Assembly: GCF_030123365.1 (NCBI RefSeq) | Contig: NZ_CP126107.1 | Span: 5,879,501-5,943,500, forward strand | DNA from: Neobacillus sp. SuZ13 | GTDB lineage: Bacteria; Bacillota; Bacilli; Bacillales; Cytobacillaceae | Direction: 5' to 3' | Length of the DNA stretch: 64,000 bases | Shown here: piece after piece, positions 25,731 to 35,000 of the stretch | Layout: each line of letters opens with the position of its first letter | How positions within the stretch are numbered: position 1 is the first letter of the stretch | Notes under the pieces: model-generated | The model's input: only the letters and a program-made list of their open reading frames with translations | Database searches by the model: none | What the model was told of the DNA's origin: nothing | Translations under genes and position numbers: made by a program

Positions 25731-25911
25731 ATTCGACTCCCTTCTAAGCCCTGTAAGTCAATCGGTACAATTGCTTATTACGAAATGAGGCTCTAGGTAT
25801 ATTTTTCCATCATTAAAAGTCAAAATCCGACAACTTGTCTATCCTTTAGTTTACACCAAATTTTTATTTTCATGTATGGCAATTAAAAAAATTTGCACGA
25901 AATGGGAATAA

Positions 25912-26562
25912 TTATGCTTCTGTACGGGAATTCCAATCTTTTAAGAAGCCTTCAATCCCTTTATCTGTTAATGGATGATGAAATAATCCCATTAATACTT
26001 TGTATGGAATGGTTGCAATATGAGCGCCTCGTAACGCTGCTTCTGTGACGTGAATTGGATTACGAATGGAGGCTGCAATGATTTCTGATTCAATGCCATG
26101 CACGTTGAAGATGTCTGAAATAGTTGAAATTAGGTCTAAACCGTTTTGGCCAATATCATCTAATCTGCCTAGAAATGGAGAAACATAGGTTGCCCCAGCT
26201 CTTGCCGCAAGTAAGGCCTGGTTCGCACTAAAAATGAGGGTTACGTTTGTTTTGATTCCTTCTTGTGAAAAAGCATGAGTCGCTTTTAACCCATCTGGAG
26301 TCATCGGAACTTTAACGGTAATATTCGGAGCGATTGCTGCAAGTTCTCTGCCTTCTCTAATCATGCCTTCTGCATCAAGTGCAATAACTTCTGCACTAAC
26401 AGAACCAGGGACAAGTGCAGTAATTTCTCTTAAGCGGTCATGAAAAGAAACACCTTTTTCTCTAGCAACCAATGATGGATTAGTAGTTACACCTGCTAGT
26501 AATCCAAGGTCATGGGCTTCGCGGATCTCGTCCAAATTAGCTGTATCAATAAAGAATTTCAT
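25912..26562 (-). CDS. tal: Transaldolase, FSA/TalC subfamily (YwjH)
   Basis: Pentose-phosphate-pathway transaldolase, or fructose-6-phosphate aldolase, of the short 216-residue type. The start MKFFIDTANLDEIREA follows GGAGGG at 26562; the upstream ATG five codons earlier lies in the ribosome site. The Schiff-base lysine is in NITVKVPMT. TNPSLVAREKG and the C-terminal HHPLTDKGIEGFLKDW are family marks. Transaldolase is favoured by orthology to B. subtilis YwjH. Confidence 0.9.
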   Translation of the reverse strand: MKFFIDTANLDEIREAHDLGLLAGVTTNPSLVAREKGVSFHDRLREITALVPGSVSAEVIALDAEGMIREGRELAAIAPNITVKVPMTPDGLKATHAFSQEGIKTNVTLIFSANQALLAARAGATYVSPFLGRLDDIGQNGLDLISTISDIFNVHGIESEIIAASIRNPIHVTEAALRGAHIATIPYKVLMGLFHHPLTDKGIEGFLKDWNSRTEA

Positions 26563-26703
26563 AGTTAATCCCTCCATTTTTCCGACTAAATACTCAAATT
26601 TCTTTTTACAGACTGAAACCGCCCTAAAAGTACGAGGACGGTTTACATTTTATCATATTCTGGAACAAATATGAAATGTGGTTAGACATTTACCATTGTT
26701 CGA

Positions 26704-27561
26704 TTAAGCTTTACCTGAAGAACCGAATTCGCGAATTTTGCCAATAACTGTTGTTTTGATTGCTTCGCGTGCTGGTCCTAAATATTTACGTGGATCGTAT
26801 TCCTCTGTTAACGCAGCTAACGTTTCACGTACTGCTTTTGCAGATGCGATTTGGTTTTCAGTGTTTACGTTGATTTTTGCTGTTCCAAGAGAAACAGATT
26901 TTTGGATATCTTTTAATGGGATACCAGTTCCGCCGTGAAGGACTAATGGAAGGCCAGTAATGTTTCCGATTTCTTCCATTTCAGCAAAACCAAGGTTTGG
27001 TTCACCTTTGTAAGGACCATGAACAGAACCTAAAGCAGGTGCAAGACAGTCGATACCTGTGCGTTTTACTAATTCTTCACATTCTTTAGGATCTGCGTAG
27101 ATAACGCCATCAGCAACAACGTCGTCTTCCTGACCGCCAACAGTTCCTAATTCTGCTTCAACAGACACACCTTTTGAATGTGCATATTCAACTACTTTTG
27201 AAGTAATTTCAATGTTTTCTTCAAATGGGTGGTGGGAAGCATCGATCATAACAGATGTAAAACCTGCATCAATCGCTTCTTTACACTTATCAAAGCTTGA
27301 ACCGTGGTCAAGGTGAATTGCTACAGGAACGGTAATTTTCAAATCTTCCATTAAGCCTTCAACCATTTTTACAACTGTTTTAAAGCCGGACATATAACGA
27401 GCTGCCCCTTCAGAAACACCAAGAATTACAGGTGAATTCTCAGCTTGAGCAGCTTGAAGAATCGCTTGTGTAAATTCTAAGTTATTTAAGTTAAATTGCC
27501 CAACCGCATAGCCTTCAGCTTTGGCTTTAATGAGCATTTCTTTCATGGAAACTAATGGCAT
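26704..27561 (-). CDS. fbaA: Fructose-1,6-bisphosphate aldolase, class II
   Basis: Zinc-dependent aldolase of glycolysis and gluconeogenesis, 285 residues. Zinc ligands lie in HLDHGSSFD, HGPYKGEPNLGF and LVLHGGTGIP; the catalytic Asp is in HLDHG. The start follows GGAGG. The neighbours spo0F and tal are as in B. subtilis. A 247-base gap upstream probably holds its promoter, but I could not pick a confident one. Confidence 0.96.
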   Translation of the reverse strand: MPLVSMKEMLIKAKAEGYAVGQFNLNNLEFTQAILQAAQAENSPVILGVSEGAARYMSGFKTVVKMVEGLMEDLKITVPVAIHLDHGSSFDKCKEAIDAGFTSVMIDASHHPFEENIEITSKVVEYAHSKGVSVEAELGTVGGQEDDVVADGVIYADPKECEELVKRTGIDCLAPALGSVHGPYKGEPNLGFAEMEEIGNITGLPLVLHGGTGIPLKDIQKSVSLGTAKINVNTENQIASAKAVRETLAALTEEYDPRKYLGPAREAIKTTVIGKIREFGSSGKA

Positions 27562-27794
27562 TTCTATTCCTCCTTAAATTAGGCAGATATCTTTTCAATT
27601 TGGTCTTCCATATTAAGGTTTTCCCTCAATTTTACGGATTATGTATTCCTTGAAAAAGATAAACAACCAGTAAAAAGTTCATATGTATCATATCAAACCA
27701 GGGGTCGAAATGCCATTAATTTAACGCAGTTTTGTAAACTGTCATAATGAAAGCGTGCCCATTTTTACTGTAAGCACTTTCTTTATATTTCAAG

Positions 27795-27824
27795 CCAAAA
27801 AATGAAATTTAATTCATTTTTTGG
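27795..27824 (-). terminator. Terminator with the spo0F stop codon in its loop
   Basis: Perfect 12-bp arms (27795-27806 and 27813-27824) of CCAAAAAATGAA type with a 6-nt loop. The spo0F stop TAA (27811-27809) lies in the loop. The downstream arm supplies the U-run. Confidence 0.75.
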
Positions 27825-28180
27825 GGAATGTGTTTCCTGACAGCTGCTCGAATATCATCGATATCAAACGGCTTAGCAAAATGAGTAATGGCACCAAGAT
27901 CCTTGGCTTCTTGAATCATATCAAGTTCACCATAAGCTGTCATAATAATGACGCGGATATCTGGGTCGATTACCTTCATTCGTTTTAAAATTTCAATTCC
28001 ATCCATTCCAGGGATTTTCATATCCAATAGGACAAGGTCGGGGTCATGTTTTGTCACAATTTCAAGGGCCTGAATGCCATTGGCTGCCTGATATGTTTGA
28101 TACCCCTCTTTTTGAAACACTTCATTTAGTAAAATTCTAATGCCAAACTGATCATCAACGATTAAAATTTTCTCTTTCAT
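27809..28180 (-). CDS. spo0F: Sporulation phosphorelay response regulator Spo0F
   Basis: Single-domain receiver passing phosphate from sporulation kinases to Spo0B. The 123 residues start at the ATG 28180-28178 after GGAAGAGGTGG; the longer open frame upstream has no ribosome site. Phospho-acceptor Asp53 is in LLDMKIPGMDG, with acidic Asp9/Asp10, Thr81 in IIMTAYGE and Lys103 in HFAKPFD. It is nearly identical to B. subtilis Spo0F around the Spo0B contact (QFGIRILLNEVF). Divergent from ywjG. Confidence 0.96.
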   Translation of the reverse strand: MKEKILIVDDQFGIRILLNEVFQKEGYQTYQAANGIQALEIVTKHDPDLVLLDMKIPGMDGIEILKRMKVIDPDIRVIIMTAYGELDMIQEAKDLGAITHFAKPFDIDDIRAAVRKHIPQKMN

Positions 28181-28298
28181 AACTCCACCTCTTCCTTGTT
28201 TACTTGATGCTTTTTTATTATCCCAATTATATATCATTTGTTATATTTCTCTATTAGGAAATAATCTCCTGCAAATTTTCTTAGATTTTGTTATTATT

Positions 28299-28326
28299 TT
28301 TGCAATATCGAAAAAATGCCTATAAT
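28299..28326 (+). promoter_or_regulatory. Candidate sigma-A promoter of ywjG
   Basis: TTTGCA (28299-28304), 16-nt spacer, TATAAT (28321-28326), 26 nt before the start codon. The same divergent gap must also hold the spo0F promoters. Confidence 0.45.
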
Positions 28327-28351
28327 AAAAGGGTGAAAAGGAGGGTTTTTT

Positions 28352-28873
28352 ATGTTGAAAATGTTTACTACCCAATTAACCGGCTTGTTTAAGCGGCTTG
28401 AGGAAAAGGAAGAATACTCGTTTGAAGACGGAGCACGTTTGCTTGCCCAGGCACCAGTTGGTGATGGGTCTATATATATTTTTACTACGAAGGAAATGAA
28501 AGCGGTCGAGTTCGAAGCTTTAGATGGGGAGGAACCGTTTAAGGGCGTGAAGATATTAGAGGAGATGGAGGAATTAACGGATTCCGATCGTGTATTGATG
28601 TTCACGCGATATTCTAGTGATGCTGCAGCGCTTAAGATGGCAGAGCAGCTTCACAAAAAAGGAATTCCATTTGTCACGGTGGCGACTGCTATTCCTGGGG
28701 GTGAACAATTGCAGGAATTAGCCGATCTCCTGATTGATTTGCGGCTGACCAAAGGATTGCTCCCGGATGATGAGGGAAATCGGTATGGATATCCTTCTTC
28801 GATGGCAGCTTTATTCGTTTATTACGGCTTGAAATTTACCATTGATGAGATTTTGGCAGAATATGAAGAGTAA
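28352..28873 (+). CDS. ywjG: DUF2529-family protein YwjG
   Basis: A 173-residue cytoplasmic protein of unknown function. The sequence looks like a SIS-type sugar-isomerase fold (DRVLMFTRYSSDAAALKMAEQLHKKG followed by VTVATAIPGG; given in parts), but I would not assign an activity. It is conserved between spo0F and pyrG in Bacillus. The gene reads on the plus strand, opposite to almost everything around it, and converges on pyrG. Strong GGAGG site. Confidence 0.82.
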   Translation: MLKMFTTQLTGLFKRLEEKEEYSFEDGARLLAQAPVGDGSIYIFTTKEMKAVEFEALDGEEPFKGVKILEEMEELTDSDRVLMFTRYSSDAAALKMAEQLHKKGIPFVTVATAIPGGEQLQELADLLIDLRLTKGLLPDDEGNRYGYPSSMAALFVYYGLKFTIDEILAEYEE

Positions 28874-28899
28874 AAGCGGGTTTAGTACCCGTTTTTTTA
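28874..28899 (+). terminator. Terminator of ywjG
   Basis: GCGGGT/ACCCGT stem followed by seven T, directly after the stop codon. Confidence 0.88.
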
Positions 28900-28933
28900 T
28901 TGCCCTCTAATATTTCCCGGGGGGTAAAGTTGG

Positions 28934-29048
28934 GATTGTTCGACTTTCAGGAGCTTTTGTGCAATTATGGGACCCTTTTGTACATTTTTCATAAGGTTTT
29001 GTACAAGTTTTCCATACTTTTGTACAATTTTTTAGTGATTTTGTATAA
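28934..29048. repeat. 21-nt-pitch array B, core TTTTGTACAA
   Basis: Cores begin at 28955, 28976, 28997, 29018 and 29039, exactly 21 nt apart. A decayed copy at 28934 (GATTGTTCGA) is in phase. The core is itself palindromic (TTTTGTACAAAA). It lies about 35 nt beyond the pyrG terminator, in the convergent gap between pyrG and ywjG. Confidence 0.85.
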
Positions 29049-29070
29049 TTAGACAATATTTGGAAAAACG

Positions 29071-29083
29071 AGTGCCTAACACC
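29071..29083. repeat. 13-mer variant beside the pyrG terminator
   Basis: AGTGCCTAACACC, two changes from the family, abutting the terminator on its far side. Confidence 0.5.
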
Positions 29084-29110
29084 AAAAAAAAGGACCAGAA
29101 AACTGGTCCT
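29084..29110 (-). terminator. Terminator of pyrG
   Basis: Perfect 7-bp stem GGACCAG/CTGGTCC (29092-29098 and 29103-29109) with eight A on the left giving the U-tail. Confidence 0.88.
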
Positions 29111-29120
29111 GAGTGCTAGC

Positions 29121-30716
29121 TTATTTTTGCAAAGAGGCTTTAATAAAGTCACGGAACAATGGCTGTGGACGATTTGGTCTTGAGACAAATTCCGGATGAA
29201 ACTGTGATGCCACGAACCACGGATGGTCCTTCAACTCTACAATTTCCACTAAGCGGCCGTCTGGGCTAGTCCCTGAGAAAATAAAGCCTGCTGCTTCCAT
29301 GTCTTGACGGAAATGATTGTTAAACTCATAGCGGTGACGATGACGCTCATAAACAACCTCATCCTCATACGCTTCAAACGCCTTCGTACCCTCAACAATA
29401 CGAGCTGGATATAGACCTAGACGCAATGTGCCGCCCAAATCCTCCACATCTTTCTGTTCAGGAAGCAAATCAATGATTGGATAAGCTGTTTCCGGTACAA
29501 ACTCGGCGGAATGCGCCCCTTCCAAGCCAAGGACATTACGGGCAAATTCAATCGTTGCCAGCTGCATTCCTAAACAAATGCCAAGGAACGGCTTCTTCTG
29601 CTCACGAGCATAACGAGTCGCTTCGATTTTCCCTTCAATCCCACGGTCACCAAAGCCGCCTGGAACAAGAACTCCATCCACATCATCTAAAAGTTCCGCT
29701 ACATTTTCACGGGTCACATCTTCTGAATTAATCCATTTGATTTCCACATCGGCATCAAACGCATAACCTGCATGTTTCATTGCCTCAACCACAGAAATAT
29801 AGGCATCTTGAAGTTCCACGTATTTTCCGACAAGACCAATGCGTGTCTTGCTGGAAAGATGGGTTACACGGTCTACGAGTGCTTTCCACTCGGTCATATC
29901 CGCTTCTTTCACCGATAATTTCAAATGGTCACAAACGATTTGATCCATGTTTTGCTCTTGAAGGGCAAGTGGAATCGAATACAGCGTGTCTGCGTCCATA
30001 CATTCAATAACTGCTTTTGAGTCAATGTCACAGAACAAGGCAATTTTATCCTTCATGTCTTGAGAAACCGGCATTTCCGTACGCACAACAATTATGTTTG
30101 GCTGAATTCCTAGGCTGCGCAGTTCTTTCACACTGTGCTGGGTCGGCTTAGTTTTCATTTCGCCTGCTGCCTTGATATACGGAATTAATGTACAGTGAAT
30201 GTACATTACATTTTCGGAACCGATATCGCTCTTGATTTGGCGAATCGCTTCAAGGAATGGAAGGGATTCAATGTCCCCTACTGTTCCGCCGATTTCCGTA
30301 ATCACGACATCAGCATTTGTTTCTTTTCCGGCACGGAAGCAGCGTTCCTTAATTTCATTGGTGATATGCGGAATAACCTGAACAGTTGCCCCTAAATAAT
30401 CACCACGGCGCTCTTTACGTAAAACCGTTGAATAAATTTTTCCGGTTGTTACGTTTGAATACTTGTTTAAGTTGATGTCGATAAAACGCTCATAGTGGCC
30501 TAAGTCCAAATCGGTTTCAGCGCCATCTCCTGTTACGAACACTTCACCGTGCTGATAAGGACTCATCGTTCCCGGGTCAACGTTAATGTATGGGTCGAAT
30601 TTTTGAATGGTTACATTCACGCCCCGATTTTTCAATAAACGGCCTAATGAAGCTGCCGTAATTCCTTTTCCTAGTGATGACACCACACCACCAGTTACAA
30701 AAATATATTTTGTCAT
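29121..30716 (-). CDS. pyrG: CTP synthase
   Basis: Converts UTP, ATP and glutamine to CTP. The 531 residues comprise an N-terminal synthetase domain (P-loop GGVVSSLGKGITAASLG; EIGGTVGDIESLPF) and a C-terminal class I glutamine amidotransferase (oxyanion PGGFGDRG, nucleophile Cys in FLGICLGMQL, His/Glu in SQFHPEFVSRP). Length is typical. Expression is probably set by the leader attenuator at 30841-30916. Confidence 0.97.
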   Translation of the reverse strand: MTKYIFVTGGVVSSLGKGITAASLGRLLKNRGVNVTIQKFDPYINVDPGTMSPYQHGEVFVTGDGAETDLDLGHYERFIDINLNKYSNVTTGKIYSTVLRKERRGDYLGATVQVIPHITNEIKERCFRAGKETNADVVITEIGGTVGDIESLPFLEAIRQIKSDIGSENVMYIHCTLIPYIKAAGEMKTKPTQHSVKELRSLGIQPNIIVVRTEMPVSQDMKDKIALFCDIDSKAVIECMDADTLYSIPLALQEQNMDQIVCDHLKLSVKEADMTEWKALVDRVTHLSSKTRIGLVGKYVELQDAYISVVEAMKHAGYAFDADVEIKWINSEDVTRENVAELLDDVDGVLVPGGFGDRGIEGKIEATRYAREQKKPFLGICLGMQLATIEFARNVLGLEGAHSAEFVPETAYPIIDLLPEQKDVEDLGGTLRLGLYPARIVEGTKAFEAYEDEVVYERHRHRYEFNNHFRQDMEAAGFIFSGTSPDGRLVEIVELKDHPWFVASQFHPEFVSRPNRPQPLFRDFIKASLQK

Positions 30717-30840
30717 AAATATTTCCCCCTCTTATACAGTTTGTACATTATTCAGTTTGTTTAAGGGTTTTTGTAAAAAAATATTTTCCTTACGCCCGAA
30801 AAAAATGAAAAAACTCCGTGAAACATGAGTTTTTTGAACA

Positions 30841-30916
30841 ATAAAAAACGCCCGCCTACTTGTGGTAGGGAGCGTATTATAAGTAACTAATGTATCGTCC
30901 TCTTTTTAAGGAGCCC
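30841..30916 (-). promoter_or_regulatory. pyrG leader: CTP-sensing reiterative-transcription attenuator
   Basis: The transcript is expected to begin with GGGCTCC (30916-30910). Some 35 nt later lies a terminator: arms 30874-30865 and 30859-30849 (GCTCCCTAC paired with GTAGGCGGGC, 5-nt loop) then U6 (30848-30843). In B. subtilis, low CTP makes polymerase stutter and add extra G at the start; the G-run pairs with the CUCCC of the terminator arm and opens it. Both parts are present here. A second inverted repeat, ACTC/GAGT with A/T arms, lies at 30806-30836. Confidence 0.8.
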
Positions 30917-30923
30917 AAAAAAG

Positions 30924-30952
30924 ATATTACAAGGGCGTGAAAAAAAAGTCAA
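30924..30952 (-). promoter_or_regulatory. Sigma-A promoter of pyrG
   Basis: TTGACT (30952-30947), 17-nt spacer, TAATAT (30929-30924) on the minus strand, 7 nt before the GGG start. The -35 lies just beyond the rpoE stop codon. Confidence 0.75.
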
Positions 30953-30957
30953 GTGGA

Positions 30958-31536
30958 TTAATCTTCTTCGACTTCTTCCTCATCATCAAATTCTTCTTCT
31001 TCATCCTCAAGGTCATCGTCAAGATCGTCTTCTTCATCCAATTCAATGTCAAGATCATCTTCGATGGCATCATCATCGTCATCAAGGTCAAGATCATCAT
31101 CTTCATCTAGATCCAGATCATCATCATCATCATCAAGAAGATCATCTTCATCGTCAAAGTCATCAAAGTCATCTTCAATCTCATCAACTTCATCGAAATC
31201 TTCGAGATCGTCTTCATCGACAACCTTCTTCGCCTTCTTCTTCTTCGGTTTCACGACTGCAACCACTTCTTCTTCAGCTGTATCGACTGGATACCAGACA
31301 CGAAGTCCCCAGCGGTTACTTCCTAATGAAAGGAAACGGCCATCCACGTTAATGTCGGTGTAAAATTGAGCAAGTCTGGTACGAACTTCATCATCAGAGA
31401 TTCCTGATGCTTTTTTAATTTCTTCTACTAGTTCATTAAAGGCAATCGGCTGCTTACTATTTTTCAAGTATTCATAAGCCATTTCCATAAGGGAAAACTC
31501 TTGTAATTCCTCTTTTGAGTATTGTGCTAAACTCAA
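30958..31536 (-). CDS. rpoE: RNA polymerase delta subunit
   Basis: Gram-positive RNA polymerase accessory subunit that speeds recycling and tunes sensitivity to initiating NTPs. The N-terminal folded domain (about 1-90, LAQFYTDINVDGRFLSLGSNRWGLR in parts) is followed by the Lys patch KPKKKKAKK and a very acidic Asp/Glu tail of about 95 residues. I prefer the TTG start at 31536 (MSLAQYSKEEL) because AGGA lies about 9 nt upstream; a GTG three codons earlier is the alternative. The antisense serine-rich open frame is a shadow of the acidic tail. Confidence 0.93.
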   Translation of the reverse strand: MSLAQYSKEELQEFSLMEMAYEYLKNSKQPIAFNELVEEIKKASGISDDEVRTRLAQFYTDINVDGRFLSLGSNRWGLRVWYPVDTAEEEVVAVVKPKKKKAKKVVDEDDLEDFDEVDEIEDDFDDFDDEDDLLDDDDDDLDLDEDDDLDLDDDDDAIEDDLDIELDEEDDLDDDLEDEEEEFDDEEEVEED

Positions 31537-31612
31537 TATCGGCACTTCCTTTCTCTATTTAACACTCTTAAATGAGTGAATAACGGACTATCGTAATAAT
31601 AAAATATGAGAA

Positions 31613-31654
31613 CTGTCTAGCTGCAGCGCCTTATCAAGGCACATCCGCTTTTCT
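31613..31654 (-). repeat. GAAAAGCGGA 3' element, shortest copy
   Basis: On the minus strand AGAAAAGCGGATGTGCCTT, loop, AAGGCGC, then GCTAGACAG; one stem with a G-U pair. It is about 80 nt after the stop of the small membrane-protein gene, the only copy not touching a stop codon. Confidence 0.75.
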
Positions 31655-31734
31655 CTCAATTTTTGCATATTCTTCATTATAAACAAATTCTTCCGGTTTA
31701 TGCTAGTGCTAGTGAGTTGTTTGACCCTGAATTT

Positions 31735-31920
31735 TTATGGACGAGGTTTTTTGTCATCATTTTTCTCTGCCTTCTTCTGCTTTTTCAACTCTTTCAGTGA
31801 AATCACTAGAAAGAAGATTGCTAGCAGCAAGAAGGAAACTGCGCCCAACTGACGCTGATAAAGATAATTTAATGGCCAGGCAAACACAATTAAAATGAGT
31901 AAAATATAACCAAACTTCAT
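31735..31920 (-). CDS. Small membrane protein, unknown function
   Basis: 61 residues from the ATG at 31920-31918, with GGTGGAG 5 nt upstream. Two hydrophobic helices (about 4-20 and 25-43) are followed by a Lys-rich tail (KELKKQKKAEKNDDKK). An overlapping open frame in another phase shares the region but lacks a ribosome site. It may be transcribed with rpoE, since it is upstream on the same strand. I do not recognise the family. Confidence 0.6.
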   Translation of the reverse strand: MKFGYILLILIVFAWPLNYLYQRQLGAVSFLLLAIFFLVISLKELKKQKKAEKNDDKKPRP

Positions 31921-32023
31921 TCGCTCCACCTGCCCAAATTCCACTAAGTATGTACGCTAAATAGATTATATTAGATAACCGCACATAATAATATCTCATA
32001 AAACAAGTTTTATTACAAAAATT

Positions 32024-32066
32024 GGTGTCAGGCACCTTGTGAATACTTCACATGGTGCCTGACACC
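32024..32066. repeat. 43-bp palindrome of two 13-mers, after icmF
   Basis: GGTGTCAGGCACC (32024-32036) and GGTGCCTGACACC (32054-32066) flank an inner GTGAA/TTCAC pair. A second element with the same 43-bp length is at 54140-54182. It starts 15 nt after the icmF stop and is followed on the minus strand by AATTTTTG, so it may serve as the icmF terminator. Confidence 0.85.
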
Positions 32067-32081
32067 CTATAGTAAAACACG

Positions 32082-35000
32082 TTACATATTCCGGCGATAT
32101 TGCCCGCCCACTTCATAGAGAGCACGGGTGATTTGGCCGAGGCTTGCGACTTTGACGGTTTCCATTAACTCAGCAAAGATGTTGCCATTTTTGACGGCAG
32201 CTTCTTTCAAACGTCCTAACGCTTCTCCCGCCACTGTAGCATGGCTTTCCTGGAAGGCACGCAGATTTTGAATCTGCAGTTCTTTCTCTTCGTACGATGC
32301 CCGTGCTATTTCCATATTATTGACGTCTTCCTCTGACGGAGGATTTGGGTTCAAATACGTATTAACACCGATAATCGGTAATTCACCGGTATGCTTTTTC
32401 ATTTCATAATACATCGATTCATCCTGAATTTTGCCGCGCTGATACTGGGTTTCCATTGATCCAAGTACACCGCCGCGGTCATTCAAGCGCTCAAACTCTT
32501 GCAGTACCGCTTCTTCAACGAGATCCGTTAACTCCTCCACGATAAACGAGCCTTGGAGTGGATTTTCATTTTTAGACAAGCCATGCTCTTTCGTGATAAT
32601 CATCTGAATCGCCATGGCGCGGCGCACAGATTCCTCGGTTGGCGTTGTAATCGCCTCATCATAAGCGTTCGTATGGAGAGAATTACAGTTATCCTGCAGG
32701 GCCATTAACGCCTGCAGTGTTGTCCGAATATCATTAAAGTCAATTTCCTGCGCATGCAGTGAACGACCAGACGTCTGAACATGGTATTTCAATTTTTGGC
32801 TCCGCTCGTTTGCTCCATACTTATCACGCATCACCGTCGCCCAAATACGACGGGCCACCCGGCCAATTACGGTATACTCCGGATCCAGGCCATTCGAGAA
32901 GAAGAAGGACAAATTCGGTGCAAAATCATCAATCTTCATGCCGCGACTCAAATAGTACTCTACATACGTAAACCCATTCGACAAAGTAAAGGCCAGCTGT
33001 GAAATTGGATTCGCGCCCGCTTCGGCAATATGATAGCCCGAAATTGAGACTGAATAGTAGTTGCGCACTTGATGGTCAATGAAATATTGCTGAATATCAC
33101 CCATCATCCGCAGCGCAAATTCCGTTGAAAAGATACATGTATTTTGACCTTGGTCTTCTTTTAAAATATCAGCCTGCACTGTGCCGCGCACTGTCCGCAG
33201 TGTATAGGCTCGAACTTCTGCGAATTCCTCTACCGTTAACACCCGGCCAAGCTCCGCTTCCTTCCGCTGCACCTGCTGATCAATCGCTGTATTCATAAAC
33301 ATCGCTAGAATAATTGGTGCTGGACCGTTAATTGTCATCGACACCGATGTTGACGGATGACATAAATCAAAGCCGTCATACAACTTTTTCATATCATCTA
33401 AGGTACAAACACTGACGCCGCTTTCGCCGACTTTCCCGAAAATATCCGGGCGGTGATCCGGGTCTTCACCATATAGCGTCACCGAGTCAAACGCCGTACT
33501 TAAGCGTTTCGCATCATCATCCTTCGATAAATAGTGGAAGCGGCGGTTCGTGCGTTCCGGCGTCCCTTCACCTGCAAACTGGCGTTTCGGATCCTCACCT
33601 TCGCGCTTGAACGGAAATACCCCTGCCGTATACGGGAACGAGCCTGGGACATTTTCCTGATAAACCCAGCGGAGGATTTCCCCGTAATCCTTATACTTTG
33701 GCAGCACCACTTTTGGAATATCGAGCCCTGATAAGCTTTTCGATTTTAACACTGTAATAATCTCTTTATCACGGATTCTCGTCACGAACTTGTCGCCGGA
33801 ATAAGCTTCCCGCGTTTTTGCCCAGCCATCAAGAATTTTCCTAGACTCTGGCGTCAGTTTCGCCTCTGTCTCTTGCTTAACCGCTTCTAACGCTGCAATT
33901 ACTGCCGAATCCCTGACCGCTTCAATCGCCCCTTCTAACTGGAATAACTTCCGGGCAATCCCAGCCTGTTCTTCCGCTTTCCGGTGATAGCCGCGCACGG
34001 TTTCGGAAATTTCCCGTAAATAATAACGGCGGTCGGTTGGGATAATTACATTCTGTTTTTCAACTAAGGCATCTTTAGTAAAATTGCTCACCCAGCCTGT
34101 GCCCATTTTATCGTTAATTTTTTCAATCAGCGCTGCAAACAATCCATTTGTACCCGGGTCATTAAACTGGCTTGCAATGGTTCCATACACCGGCATGTCA
34201 TCGATATCTTTTTCAAACAGCATATGGCTGCGCTGGTACTGCTTTTGCACCTGGCGCTTCGCATCCTCCGAGCCCTTACGCTCAAACTTATTGATAACAA
34301 TTAGGTCAGCAAAATCGATCATATCAATCTTCTCAAGCTGTGACGGCGCCCCAAACTCACTCGTCATCACATATAAAGAAACATCGCAAATTTCGGTGAT
34401 TCCCGCATCGCCCTGACCAATTCCGCTTGTCTCGACAATTACAAGGTCAAAGCCAGCAGCCTTCGTAACGGCAACCGCATCCTTAATTGCCAGCGAAAGT
34501 TCACTTTTCGAATGCCGCGTCGCAAGCGAGCGCATGTACACATTCGGTGAAAAAATCGCATTCATGCGGATTCGGTCCCCAAGCAGGGCACCGCCCGTCT
34601 TTTGCTTCGTCGGGTCAACCGATAGAATCGCTACCTTTTTATCCGGCAGTTCATTAATAAAGCGGCGAATCAATTCATCGGTTAATGAACTTTTTCCGGC
34701 ACCGCCCGTCCCTGTAATTCCAACGACCGGAATCTCTTTCTCAAGCGACTTTACTTGATCGAGCACTCGCTCAGCGGTCGCTGCCGCTTCATTCTTTCCA
34801 TCGACATGAAGCTCCGCAATCGTGATCAGCTTCGCCACCGCATTCACATCCCCGCTCGGCAGCTTCTCAATTTGATTCGCTACATCGACAGGGACAGTCG
34901 AAAAATCACACTCCTCGAGCATCCGATCGATCATGCCCTGAAGCCCCAACTTGCGGCCATCCTCAGGGGAGAAAATCCACGAAATCCCGTACTCATGGAG

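Noticed and set aside
20128..29048. 21-nt arrays as CRISPR arrays
   Set aside because: Repeat core is only 9-12 nt with 9-12 nt between cores; CRISPR repeats are 23-47 nt with spacers of similar size, and no cas genes are present.
28907..29188. 93-residue minus-strand frame with CTKxxxx heptads over array B
   Set aside because: It overlaps the pyrG 3' end and its terminator and has no ribosome site; an effect of the 21-nt periodicity.
31046..31363. Ser-rich plus-strand frame opposite rpoE
   Set aside because: Antisense shadow of the Asp/Glu tail of the delta subunit.
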